Shown here: piece by piece, positions 50,204 to 58,989 of the stretch
Position numbering within the stretch: position 1 is the stretch's first letter
Layout of the letters: the number at the start of each line of letters is the position of its first letter
Source: Chryseobacterium sp. ZHDP1
GTDB taxonomy: Bacteria; Bacteroidota; Bacteroidia; Flavobacteriales; Weeksellaceae
DNA length: 64,000 bases
Direction: 5' to 3'
NCBI RefSeq assembly: GCF_018603435.1
Contig: NZ_CP075682.1
Location: 4,712,001-4,776,000, forward strand
Program-made: the position numbers and the translations under genes
Notes under the pieces: generated by a model
What the model was told of the DNA's origin: nothing
Database searches by the model: none
Seen by the model: the letters and a program-made list of their open reading frames with translations, nothing else

Positions 50204-51118
50204 TTGAGTACTTATTTAACGATATTAGGCTTTAATTCAGCAATTCCTACGGTGAATTCTTCTCCTACCGCGCAGTTTCTGGAGATGGAAGAACGGTCTT
50301 TCCTCATCGATTGCGGGGAAGGAACGCAGGTACAGTTGAGAAAAGCCAAAGCGAAATTTTCGAAGATCAATCATATTTTTATTTCTCATCTTCACGGAGA
50401 TCACTGTTTTGGTTTACCGGGGCTTATTGCTTCCTTCAGGCTTCTGGGAAGAGAAACGCCGCTTCATGTTTACGGTCCGAAAGGAATTAAGAAAATGCTG
50501 GAAACTATTTTCACGATTACAGAAACACACCGTGGTTTTGAAGTGGTCTATCATGAACTGGATAAAGATTATTCAGAGAAAATTTATGAAGACAACAGGG
50601 TAGAAGTGTACACCATTCCTCTGGATCACAGAATATATTGCAACGGTTATCTGTTTAAAGAAAAACCGAAAGACAGGCATCTGAACATGAAGGAAATCGC
50701 GAAATACAGCGAAATAGAAACCTGTGATTATCACAATATAAAAGCCGGAAAAGATTTTGTTTTAAGCGATGGATATGTTCTTAAAAATGAAATTCTTACC
50801 GTAGAACCTGCACCTTCTGTATCTTATGCCTTTTGCAGCGATACAAGATATCTGGAAAGTTTAATCCCGATCATTAAAAATGTAACCGTGCTTTATCATG
50901 AATCTACATTTCTTCACGATTTGAAGGAAATGGCAGATTATACAGGACATACAACTGCTCTGGAAGCCGCAACGGTAGCCAGAAAAGCAGAAGTCGGAAA
51001 ACTGATCTTAGGACATTTTTCCAACCGTTATGGAGATCTTACCGTATTTACCGATGAAGCAAGAACTGTTTTTCCCAATACTTTCTTACCGAAAGCACTG
51101 GAACCTGTAAAAATTTAA
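50204..51118 (+). CDS. rnz: Ribonuclease Z (TTG start)
   Basis: A 304-residue metallo-beta-lactamase-fold endonuclease that trims tRNA 3' ends. Evidence: the opening LTILGFNSAIPT, IDCGEGTQVQLRKA, the zinc motif SHLHGDHCFGLPGL (about 61-74), later His/Asp ligands in FCSDTRY and YHESTF, and the final AHF-type motif LGHFSNRY. The length matches the usual 305-310. The frame has a stop codon 12 bp upstream and no ATG, so TTG initiation is the only option near the family N-terminus. It heads an operon with the TIGR02757 gene (5-bp gap). Confidence 0.94.
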   Translation: MSTYLTILGFNSAIPTVNSSPTAQFLEMEERSFLIDCGEGTQVQLRKAKAKFSKINHIFISHLHGDHCFGLPGLIASFRLLGRETPLHVYGPKGIKKMLETIFTITETHRGFEVVYHELDKDYSEKIYEDNRVEVYTIPLDHRIYCNGYLFKEKPKDRHLNMKEIAKYSEIETCDYHNIKAGKDFVLSDGYVLKNEILTVEPAPSVSYAFCSDTRYLESLIPIIKNVTVLYHESTFLHDLKEMADYTGHTTALEAATVARKAEVGKLILGHFSNRYGDLTVFTDEARTVFPNTFLPKALEPVKI

Positions 51119-51123
51119 AAATA

Positions 51124-51894
51124 ATGTTGAAGTTTGAAGAACTGAAAATCTTCTTAGATGAAAAGGCAGACCAATACAATGATCCTGAATTTATAGAAAA
51201 TGATCCGATCCAGATTCCGCATCGTTTTTCTCTGAAACAGGATATTGAAATTGCAGGATTTCTGGCGGCGACAATTTCGTGGGGAAACAGAAAAGCGATC
51301 ATTAAATCGGCGGAAAAGATGCTCGATATTATGGGAAATTCGCCCTATGATTTTGTTTTGAATCATTCAGAAAAGGATTTGAAATTTCTTGAAGGCAAAA
51401 GTGTCCACAGAACGTTTAACGGAGAAGATTTTGCTTATTTTATTAAGCAGTTTAACAGAATTTATACGGAGAATGAAAGTCTGGAAGATTTATTCAGGGT
51501 AAATGATTCTGAGATTAATTTTTCTCATGCGATTGAACGTTTCAGAACACAATTTCTGGGAACGGAAAAGCACAGAACGCACAAACACATAAGTTCGCCG
51601 TATAAAAATTCTTCCACCAAAAGAATTATCATGTTTCTGCGCTGGATGGTACGTAACGACAGGCGTGGCGTAGATTTTGGTCTTTGGGAAAATACAGATC
51701 CGAAACATCTGTCGATTCCTTTGGATGTACATACCGGAAATATTTCAAGAAAACTCGGTTTGATTACGAGAACGCAGAACGACTGGAAAACGGTGGAAGA
51801 ATTAGATCTTATCATCCGTACATTTGATGAAAAAGATCCTGCAAAATATGATTTTGCACTGTTTGGATTAGGAGTTACCAAGGAATTAATTTAA
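51124..51894 (+). CDS. TIGR02757 family protein
   Basis: A 256-residue cytoplasmic protein of the TIGR02757/DUF2400 family of Bacteroidota. Family features are the N-terminal DPIQIPHRF (about 26-34), AATISWGNRK, and the second-half RWMVRNDRRGVDFGLW and LSIPLDVHTGNISRKLGLI. The conserved DVHT and the helical layout recall the helix-hairpin-helix DNA glycosylase superfamily, which is inference. It is the middle gene of the rnz unit, with gaps of 5 and 12 bp. Confidence 0.85.
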   Translation: MLKFEELKIFLDEKADQYNDPEFIENDPIQIPHRFSLKQDIEIAGFLAATISWGNRKAIIKSAEKMLDIMGNSPYDFVLNHSEKDLKFLEGKSVHRTFNGEDFAYFIKQFNRIYTENESLEDLFRVNDSEINFSHAIERFRTQFLGTEKHRTHKHISSPYKNSSTKRIIMFLRWMVRNDRRGVDFGLWENTDPKHLSIPLDVHTGNISRKLGLITRTQNDWKTVEELDLIIRTFDEKDPAKYDFALFGLGVTKELI

Positions 51895-51906
51895 AATTGA
51901 AACGCA

Positions 51907-52458
51907 ATGAAAAAGAACGAAGAAAAAATTGAAGTATTAGAAAGAATTGCCAACGGAATTACATGGTGGATCGGTTCTATTCCGTCGCTCATTGCGCATA
52001 CCCTGTTTTTTTTGATTTCCTTTCTTCTGCCGGTTCTTCATATTGTAGAATTTGATAAAATGCTGCTGATTCTTACCACAGTGGTTTCTTTAGAAGCAAT
52101 TTATCTTGCCATTTTCATCCAGATGTCGGTGAATAAAAGTCATGAAAAGATTGAAGACATTCAGGAAGATATCGAGGAGATCAGTGAAGATATTGAAGAT
52201 ATTCAGGAAGATATTGAAGAGATCAGCGAAGACATTGAGGAAATAAGCGAGGATATCGAAGAAATTAATGAAGATATTGAGGATATTCAGGAAGATATTG
52301 AAGAAATTAATGAGGAAGAAGATGAGGAAGACCATAACGAGCGCGCCAAAAATGTAATGCTGAAAAGCAATGTAAGTTCCAACAAAAATGAAATTAAAGC
52401 ACTGAAAGATAAGATCTCAGAATTGCAAAATATGATTGACGAACTGAAAAAAGATTAG
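51907..52458 (+). CDS. Two-helix membrane protein with acidic heptad coiled coil
   Basis: A 183-residue protein. Residues 15-80 have the layout of DUF1003-like membrane proteins: WWIGSIPSLIAHTLFFLISF, a second helix, then EAIYLAIFIQMSVNKSHEKI. Residues 80-140 are about eight tandem heptads of the IEEISED / IEDIQED / IEEINED kind, ideal for a coiled coil with Ile at a and d-like positions and a very acidic surface. A second short coiled coil (SNKNEIKALKDKISELQNMI) ends the protein. It probably forms oligomers with a long acidic cytoplasmic stalk. Third gene of the rnz unit. No known function. Confidence 0.78.
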   Translation: MKKNEEKIEVLERIANGITWWIGSIPSLIAHTLFFLISFLLPVLHIVEFDKMLLILTTVVSLEAIYLAIFIQMSVNKSHEKIEDIQEDIEEISEDIEDIQEDIEEISEDIEEISEDIEEINEDIEDIQEDIEEINEEEDEEDHNERAKNVMLKSNVSSNKNEIKALKDKISELQNMIDELKKD

Positions 52459-52500
52459 TTAATCAACAGATAAAATTGTTGAAATAGTAAAATTCCACAC

Positions 52501-52533
52501 AAAAAGACTGATAATTTTATCAGTCTTTTTTAT
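52501..52533 (+). terminator. Terminator after the rnz operon
   Basis: AAAAGACTGATAA / TTATCAGTCTTTT perfect hairpin with T tail. Confidence 0.9.
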
Positions 52534-52634
52534 TAATTCAGATAGAATATCTGTTATTTCTATAATTTTAAAATATTTTAGGTTATTTGTAGTATAATGC
52601 TTGTTTTTTGTTCTGATTTTAAGTAATAATTTAG

Positions 52635-52642
52635 TATTTTTG
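52635..52642 (+). promoter_or_regulatory. -7 box of the first T9SS type B gene
   Basis: TATTTTTG, 16 bp before the ATG. Confidence 0.5.
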
Positions 52643-52658
52643 AACAAACAACAACAAA

Positions 52659-55019
52659 ATGTTAAATTATAGATTAAAAAACTACTATTTCCTTTTAGTG
52701 TTGCTTCTGGTTTCGGGATCTATGTTTGCACAAAAAACATCAAGAAAACCAATCAAAGAAAAGCATACTAATTCGAGTTTAAAGTCAGGAGCATTTATAG
52801 ATGTTAATGTCGCTTCCTATGCGCCATCATCTTATAATATAGAACAGCTTGTTAAAAATATCCTTATTACAGGCGGTTCAAGTTGTGCTGTTGCCAATGT
52901 TACCAACGTCACTGTTTCTCCCAACCAGCCTGCAACAGACACGGAAAGAGCGTGGGGATATTTTCATAAAGGAACTACCGCTTTTCCTTTTACGGACGGT
53001 GTTGTTCTCGTAACAGGGAAAGCCAGAAGAGCGGGAAATGTTCTGGAAAGCGGATTAAGTGATACTGTTCCCGGTTCTACGGTAAGTGATCCGGATCTTG
53101 TAACGGCAATTAACCCTTTGGCTCCTTTAAAAGATGCTGTTTTTATTGAATTTGACTTCGTTCCTAACAGTACTCAGGTAAAATTTAATTACATTTTTGC
53201 TTCGGAAGAATATACGTCTAATTTCCCATGTGGAGTTTATTCTGATGGTTTTGCTTTATTACTGAAAAAAGTAGGTGATCCTACCTATACCAATATGGCA
53301 ATTTTACCGGGAACAGCGGGACCTGTAAGTGTTACCAATATTGTTCCTGCAGGTAACGGTTTCACGTGCGGACCTATTAATGAAGCATATTTTGGAGGGA
53401 TGAACACCGCAAATATTGAAACGAATTTCAATGGAAGAACAATTCCTTTAACAGCGACGGCAACGGTAATTCCGGGACAGACGTATCATTTTAAAATGGT
53501 TCTGGCTGATGCTTCCGACAGTAGTTTTGACTCTGTGGTTTTTCTTCAGGGAGGATCTTTTGATATTGGAATGACCATTGTAGACGGAAATGGAAATCCA
53601 TTAACAAGCGTTAACATGTGTGATAATACACCGCAAACTTTAACGGCACAAATTGCTTCCGTTCCGGGAATGACTTTCCAATGGTACAAAGACGGTGTTG
53701 CCATACCGGGTGCAACAAGTGCTACATACATTGCAACAGAACCTGGGGTATATGTTGTAAGAACATTTGTGGGAGGAACCAATTGTCAGACAGCTACCGT
53801 TACCATTGTAGGTGGAACAACGCCGCCTGCACAGAATGCTACTTTAAAACTTTGTACAACACCATCTTTGGCAACATTTAATTTAAATGATGCAACGCCG
53901 CAGATTACAACTTCCACTACGGCCATCGTTCGTTATTATGTAAATCAGGCAGATGCTGTTGCTCAGAATGGAAATTATCTTACTGCTGCACAAATGGCAA
54001 GTTATAACGGAACAGACGGACAGGTTTTGTATGTCGTGGTTTCTAATGGAGCTTTCTGTAGCAAAACGGTAACTTTAACTTTAAGAAAAGAAGCAACGCC
54101 TGTTGCACAGCTTACTGCAACAAAAGTAAGAATCTGCTTAGGCGAATCTACAACTTTAACAGCTTCGAACGGAGCAACCTATCAATGGACGAATTTATCG
54201 GGAACCGGAGCTACACAAACGGTTTCTCCAACCCAGACTACAACATATTCTGTTTACGCGATCGGAACACAGGGATGTAAATCTTTACAGCCTGCATCCG
54301 TTACTATAGAAGTTGTTCCGGCTATTAAATCAACACTTTCCGGTGGAATGATCTGTCAGGGCGATGTTATTAATTTAGACGCAGGAGCAGGCCCGAACTA
54401 TACATATCTGTGGAGTAATGGAGCAAAATCTCAGACGATTTCTGTAGGAACTCCGGGAACATACAGTGTAACCATTACTAATGGAGTGTGTTCAAAAGTC
54501 TTTACAACACAGGTTATCCAGGCGGTTATTCCGGAAGTTATTAATGTTAACTATAACGAAAACGGAACCATGATTATTACGGCAAGTAATCCAAGCAACG
54601 GTGTTTTGGAATATTCTGTTGATAATGGTTTAACATGGCAAAATTCCAATACATTTACCAATGTGCCTAGAAATACGGTGATCTCCATCAGAGTAAGAGT
54701 GAAGAAAACAAGCTGTGTAGGCTTCCTTGAATATTTTACATTTGTAATGCAGAACGTTATTACGCCAAACGGAGATAACATTAACGACATCATCGATTTC
54801 CGAATCGTTAATAAAAACAAAGACTTTAAAGCTTCTATTTTCGACCGTTACGGTAAAGAAGTTTACAGGGAAAGCAGCTTACAGCCTTATTGGGACGGAT
54901 ATTTCCAAGGCAAAAGACTGAATACCTCATCTTACTGGTATCAGGTAAGCTTCGAAGATCCCGCAAGTAAAAAGCCGGTTGTAAAGACAGGCTGGATCTT
55001 ATTGAAAAATTTCGAATAA
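52659..55019 (+). CDS. T9SS type B protein with choice-of-anchor L domain (1 of 3)
   Basis: A 786-residue secreted protein. The signal peptide is residues 1-25, ending SMFAQ. Residues 45-300 form a choice-of-anchor L domain: AWGYFHKGTTAFPF, GVVLVTGKARRAGN, FIEFDFVPNSTQVKFNYIFA followed by SEEYTSNFPCG, and GQTYHFKMVLADASDSSFDS. Ig-like units follow (FQWYKDGVAIPGATSATY near 345; CLGESTTLTASNGATYQW near 500). The last 85 residues are the gliding-motility-associated type B sorting domain: ITPNGDNINDIIDF, FDRYGKEVYR, YWYQVSF, GWILLKN. Type B cargo is exported by T9SS and often surface-bound or released. It is monocistronic. Confidence 0.88.
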   Translation: MLNYRLKNYYFLLVLLLVSGSMFAQKTSRKPIKEKHTNSSLKSGAFIDVNVASYAPSSYNIEQLVKNILITGGSSCAVANVTNVTVSPNQPATDTERAWGYFHKGTTAFPFTDGVVLVTGKARRAGNVLESGLSDTVPGSTVSDPDLVTAINPLAPLKDAVFIEFDFVPNSTQVKFNYIFASEEYTSNFPCGVYSDGFALLLKKVGDPTYTNMAILPGTAGPVSVTNIVPAGNGFTCGPINEAYFGGMNTANIETNFNGRTIPLTATATVIPGQTYHFKMVLADASDSSFDSVVFLQGGSFDIGMTIVDGNGNPLTSVNMCDNTPQTLTAQIASVPGMTFQWYKDGVAIPGATSATYIATEPGVYVVRTFVGGTNCQTATVTIVGGTTPPAQNATLKLCTTPSLATFNLNDATPQITTSTTAIVRYYVNQADAVAQNGNYLTAAQMASYNGTDGQVLYVVVSNGAFCSKTVTLTLRKEATPVAQLTATKVRICLGESTTLTASNGATYQWTNLSGTGATQTVSPTQTTTYSVYAIGTQGCKSLQPASVTIEVVPAIKSTLSGGMICQGDVINLDAGAGPNYTYLWSNGAKSQTISVGTPGTYSVTITNGVCSKVFTTQVIQAVIPEVINVNYNENGTMIITASNPSNGVLEYSVDNGLTWQNSNTFTNVPRNTVISIRVRVKKTSCVGFLEYFTFVMQNVITPNGDNINDIIDFRIVNKNKDFKASIFDRYGKEVYRESSLQPYWDGYFQGKRLNTSSYWYQVSFEDPASKKPVVKTGWILLKNFE

Positions 55020-55110
55020 TTATCCGTAATTTGTTACAGTCTTTGTGAACCAGCTTAAAACTATGCACAAGATTGATAAACTATGAGCGGAAAAATTTAA
55101 ATCAATAGTA

Positions 55111-55140
55111 AAAAAGACCAACAATTTGTTGGTCTTTTTT
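55111..55140 (+). terminator. Terminator after the first type B gene
   Basis: AAAAGACCAACAA / TTGTTGGTCTTTT hairpin followed by T. Confidence 0.9.
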
Positions 55141-55240
55141 ACGTTTTACAGATAATTGAAATTACTCTTTTTATGATATATTTAATTGTATTAGTGATAA
55201 TGTAATTAGCACCGAATTAAAATTCAATTAAAAAAAATAG

Positions 55241-55248
55241 TATTTTTG
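55241..55248 (+). promoter_or_regulatory. -7 box of the second T9SS type B gene
   Basis: TATTTTTG, 16 bp before the ATG, same distance as in its neighbour at 52635. Confidence 0.5.
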
Positions 55249-55264
55249 TTTAAAATAATATAAA

Positions 55265-58200
55265 ATGTTAAATAGGAGGACAAAAAATTTATTTTTGGCT
55301 TTGCTTTTGGTTTTTGTAGGGAGTTTCGTTAATGCCCAGAAAGGCAGAGACGGAAAAGGAGTTGTGAGCAGACAAACCCCTGAAAACACGAAAGCCGGAG
55401 CTTTTATAGATGTAAATACTGCGGCTTATCCAGAGTCTGCATACAGCATAACACAACTGGTAAAAGATGTGCTCATTAGTGGAGGGTCTACGTGTTCCGC
55501 AGCTAACGTAACCAATGTATCTGTTTCTCCTAATTTAGCAGTGACAGACCAAAACAGAAGCTGGGGATATTTTAATAAAGCAACCACTAATTTTCCTTTT
55601 GCCAAAGGAATTGTTCTTACGACAGGATATGCGAGAAAAGCAGGAAATGATCTTCAGGGAACATTAAGTGACGGTTTAGGTTCCGGAGGAGATGCAGATT
55701 TGGCAGCGGCTCTTGGAGTTCCTAACAATCAGCTTAATGATGCTACTTATATCGAATTCGATTTTGTTCCGGCTTCCACGAAAGTGAGTTTCAGATATTT
55801 ATTTGCTTCAAAAGAATATCAGACGAACTTCCCTTGTACTATCAGTGACGGTTTTGCACTTTTATTGAAAAAAGTAGGGGATCCATATACCAATCTTGCC
55901 GTTTTACCGGGAGGAGCAGGACCTGTAAGTGTGACCAATATTCACCCTTCCACACAATATCAGACTGGAGCACCATTAGCTTGTGGAGCTGCAAACGTAT
56001 CTTATTTTGGAGGATATAATATTCCTCAAATTGAAACCAATTTTAACGGTCGTACTGTTCCGTTAACGGCAACAGCAACGGTAATTCCGGGACAGACTTA
56101 TCATTTTAAAATGGTTTTGGCAGATTATCAGGATGCTAATTTCGATTCTGCGGTATTTCTTGAAGCAGGATCTTTCGACATTGGGGTACAGCTGTTAAAT
56201 CCTGCCGGAGTTTCACTTCCTTCATCCATCAACGTTTGTGATAACGCTCCGCAGACATTTACGGCTTCGGTTCAGGGAGGCGGAGCTACTTATCAGTGGT
56301 ATCTGGGAACAAATCCAATTCCGGGAGCGACAAATGCTTCCTATACGGCTACACAGCCGGGAGTATATTCTGTTCAGGTATTTTTACCCGGAAATACCTG
56401 TCCGGGAACGGCTTCTATTACTGTTGTCGGAGGAACTTCGCCGACGGTTCAGAATTCAACACTTACTTCCTGTTATACGCAGGGGAATGCTACTTTCAAC
56501 TTAACATCGGCGCAGTCTTCAATCAGTACAACACCGGGAGCTACATTTGCTTATTATGTAAATCAGGCAGATGCAGTTGCCGGAAACGGAAATACAATAG
56601 CAACACCAACTGCGTTTTCAAGTCCGGGACAGACTGTTTATGTTTCGGTTAAAAATGGTTTTTGTTCCAAAGTTGCCGAATTACAATTGATAAAAGCTCC
56701 TCAGATTACAGCAACGATTGCCACACCGGGAGTTTTAACATGTACGAATTCACAAGTTACGTTAAATGCTTCGAGTTCAGTATATCCTACAGGCTCCACT
56801 TTCAGCTGGACAACTACCAACGGAAATATTGTTTCAGGAGCAAATACCTTAAATCCTGTTGTAAATACAGCGGGAACGTATACTTTAACTATTTCTAATA
56901 TTTATCAGCCGGGAAATCTTACCTGTACAGGAACCGCAAATGTGACGGTTACAGGAGACAGTGCACCGCCAACCACAGGATTAACAGCTTCAAAAGTTTT
57001 AATCTGTTCAGGAGAATCGGTAACTTTAACGGCTTCTGGTGGAGCTACCTACAATTGGGTAGGTCTTCCCGGAAACGGAGCTACACAAACTGTTTCTCCT
57101 ACAACTACCACAACTTATACGGTAACTGCAGTAGGTGCGAACGGATGCGTTTCTGCTACTCCTGCAACGATTACGATACAGGTGACTCAGCCTATTACCG
57201 TTCAGAATGCAACTTTATTAAAATGTTATCAGAACGGAGGAATTAATTATAATTTAACAGAGGCACAACCTCAGATTACGACAGCAACAGGGGTTACCTT
57301 TGCTTATTATCTGAATGCTGCAGACGCCAATGCCGGAAATACGAATACCATTGCAAATCCTGCGTCTTTTAACAGTGCAGGAGGACAGACGATATATGTT
57401 CTGGTGACGAACGGAGGATGTAAGAATGTAGTAACCTTACAGCTTTTATCTACGCCTCAGACCACTTTAACCATTAATCCGCCTCAGCAGATTACCTGTA
57501 CCACACCTCAGATTACATTGAATGCTTCGTCTTCTGTAATCCCTGCAGGTTCTACGATTACATGGACCGCAACAGGCGGTGGAAATATTGTTTCTGGAGC
57601 TAATACATTAACTCCGGTGGTAAACGCGGGTGGAGTATATACTTTAACGGTAACTAACGTCAACCAGCCAGGAAATTTAAATTGTACTTATACAGCAAAT
57701 GTTACGGTAACACAAAATACAACAGCTCCTGTAACAACTGTAACTTCTACGGCATTACAGATATGTTCCGGAGAGTCTGTTACTTTAACGGCTTCTGGCG
57801 GTGCAACCTATAACTGGACAGGACTTACAGGAAATGGAAATACACAGGTAGTTTCGCCTACTTCTACAACTACTTACACCGTTTTTGCTGTGGGTGCTAA
57901 TGGATGTGTTTCAGCGACTCCAGCTACCATTACAATAATCGTGGCTCCTCCTGTAGCAGTTTTAACTGCTTCTCAAATGAAAATATGCGCGGGTGAATCT
58001 GTAACTTTAACAGCAACCGGCGGCGTTACTTACGAATGGGTAGGTTTACCGGGTAACGGAAGTACACAAATTGTATCTCCAACATCCACGACTACTTATT
58101 CTGTTTTTGCGTTAGGAGGAAACGGATGTAAAGTGGCTAATCCTACTTCAATTACCATTCAGGTTGTACCGGCAATTGTCTCTACTCTTAAAGATGTTAA

Positions 58201-58870
58201 TGTTTGCGCCGGAGATTCAGGAATTTTAGATGCAGGTGCAGGAACAAATTATACGTATGTATGGAATACCGGAGCAACAACACAAACGATCTCCGTAAGT
58301 ACACCGGGAACTTATACGGTAACGATAAGTAATGGAGTTTGTTCTAAAGTATTTTCTGCACAGCTGATTAATCCGGTATTACCACAATTCACAAATATTT
58401 CTTACGAGAACCATGTTTTAACATTGTCTACGACAAACCCGACAGGCGGAACTCTGGAGTATTCTGCAGATAATGGTTTTAGCTGGCAGACCTCAAATAT
58501 TTTCTACAATATACTGGATAATGCCAATTATAATCTTCTGGTAAAGGTAAAAGATGCGAAATGCAGCACTTCCATATCGTTCTTTACATTTGTTATAATC
58601 AATGCCATTACACCAAATTCTGATGGAAAAAATGATATTGTAGATTTTACAGGAATCAGCAATTATAACAATTTTGCAGCTTCCATTTTCGACAGATACG
58701 GACAGGAAGTATTTAAAGCTTCCAAAAACCAGACTTTCTGGAACGGAATGTTGAGAGGAAGTCTGGTGCTTCCGACTGCTACTTATTGGTACAGAGTACA
58801 ATGGGAAAATCCTGCCAGTAAAAAACTTGAGCTGAGAAGCGGATGGATTTTGCTGAAAAACAGAAATTAA
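55265..58870 (+). CDS. T9SS type B protein with choice-of-anchor L domain and expanded Ig-like repeats (2 of 3)
   Basis: A 1201-residue paralogue of the genes on either side. The signal peptide ends VNAQ (about residue 25), and the choice-of-anchor L domain spans about 45-310 (SWGYFNKATTNFPF, YIEFDFVPASTKVSFRYLFA, GQTYHFKMVLADYQDANFDS). The middle is enlarged. A roughly 265-residue block starting VQNSTLTSCYTQGN is repeated as VQNATLLKCYQNGG, and the Ig-like unit ICSGESVTLTASGGATYNW appears three times (near 580, 845, 920). The type B sorting domain closes it (ITPNSDGKNDIVDF ... GWILLKNRN). The extra 400 residues relative to the 786- and 790-residue neighbours arise from this duplication. Confidence 0.88.
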   Translation: MLNRRTKNLFLALLLVFVGSFVNAQKGRDGKGVVSRQTPENTKAGAFIDVNTAAYPESAYSITQLVKDVLISGGSTCSAANVTNVSVSPNLAVTDQNRSWGYFNKATTNFPFAKGIVLTTGYARKAGNDLQGTLSDGLGSGGDADLAAALGVPNNQLNDATYIEFDFVPASTKVSFRYLFASKEYQTNFPCTISDGFALLLKKVGDPYTNLAVLPGGAGPVSVTNIHPSTQYQTGAPLACGAANVSYFGGYNIPQIETNFNGRTVPLTATATVIPGQTYHFKMVLADYQDANFDSAVFLEAGSFDIGVQLLNPAGVSLPSSINVCDNAPQTFTASVQGGGATYQWYLGTNPIPGATNASYTATQPGVYSVQVFLPGNTCPGTASITVVGGTSPTVQNSTLTSCYTQGNATFNLTSAQSSISTTPGATFAYYVNQADAVAGNGNTIATPTAFSSPGQTVYVSVKNGFCSKVAELQLIKAPQITATIATPGVLTCTNSQVTLNASSSVYPTGSTFSWTTTNGNIVSGANTLNPVVNTAGTYTLTISNIYQPGNLTCTGTANVTVTGDSAPPTTGLTASKVLICSGESVTLTASGGATYNWVGLPGNGATQTVSPTTTTTYTVTAVGANGCVSATPATITIQVTQPITVQNATLLKCYQNGGINYNLTEAQPQITTATGVTFAYYLNAADANAGNTNTIANPASFNSAGGQTIYVLVTNGGCKNVVTLQLLSTPQTTLTINPPQQITCTTPQITLNASSSVIPAGSTITWTATGGGNIVSGANTLTPVVNAGGVYTLTVTNVNQPGNLNCTYTANVTVTQNTTAPVTTVTSTALQICSGESVTLTASGGATYNWTGLTGNGNTQVVSPTSTTTYTVFAVGANGCVSATPATITIIVAPPVAVLTASQMKICAGESVTLTATGGVTYEWVGLPGNGSTQIVSPTSTTTYSVFALGGNGCKVANPTSITIQVVPAIVSTLKDVNVCAGDSGILDAGAGTNYTYVWNTGATTQTISVSTPGTYTVTISNGVCSKVFSAQLINPVLPQFTNISYENHVLTLSTTNPTGGTLEYSADNGFSWQTSNIFYNILDNANYNLLVKVKDAKCSTSISFFTFVIINAITPNSDGKNDIVDFTGISNYNNFAASIFDRYGQEVFKASKNQTFWNGMLRGSLVLPTATYWYRVQWENPASKKLELRSGWILLKNRN

Positions 58871-58885
58871 AAGATATTTAAATTG

Positions 58886-58912
58886 AAAACCTCCCAACCG
58901 GGAGGTTTTTTT
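58886..58912 (+). terminator. Terminator after the second type B gene
   Basis: AAAACCTCCC / GGGAGGTTTT hairpin followed by T. Confidence 0.9.
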
Positions 58913-58965
58913 GCTTTTTTTATATAAAAATGCCAAATATGTGTGTGGTATATTCAAAAAAAAGT

Positions 58966-58973
58966 TAAATTTG
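58966..58973 (+). promoter_or_regulatory. -7 box of the third T9SS type B gene
   Basis: TAAATTTG, 16 bp before the ATG; all three type B genes share this spacing. Confidence 0.5.
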
Positions 58974-58989
58974 TTAAAACAAAATTATT

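Noticed and set aside
52090..52335. Minus-strand ORF with very hydrophobic Phe/Ile/Leu/Asn repeats
   Set aside because: It is the exact complement of the acidic heptad repeats of the 51907 gene; the hydrophobic pattern is an antisense artefact of the GA-rich repeat.
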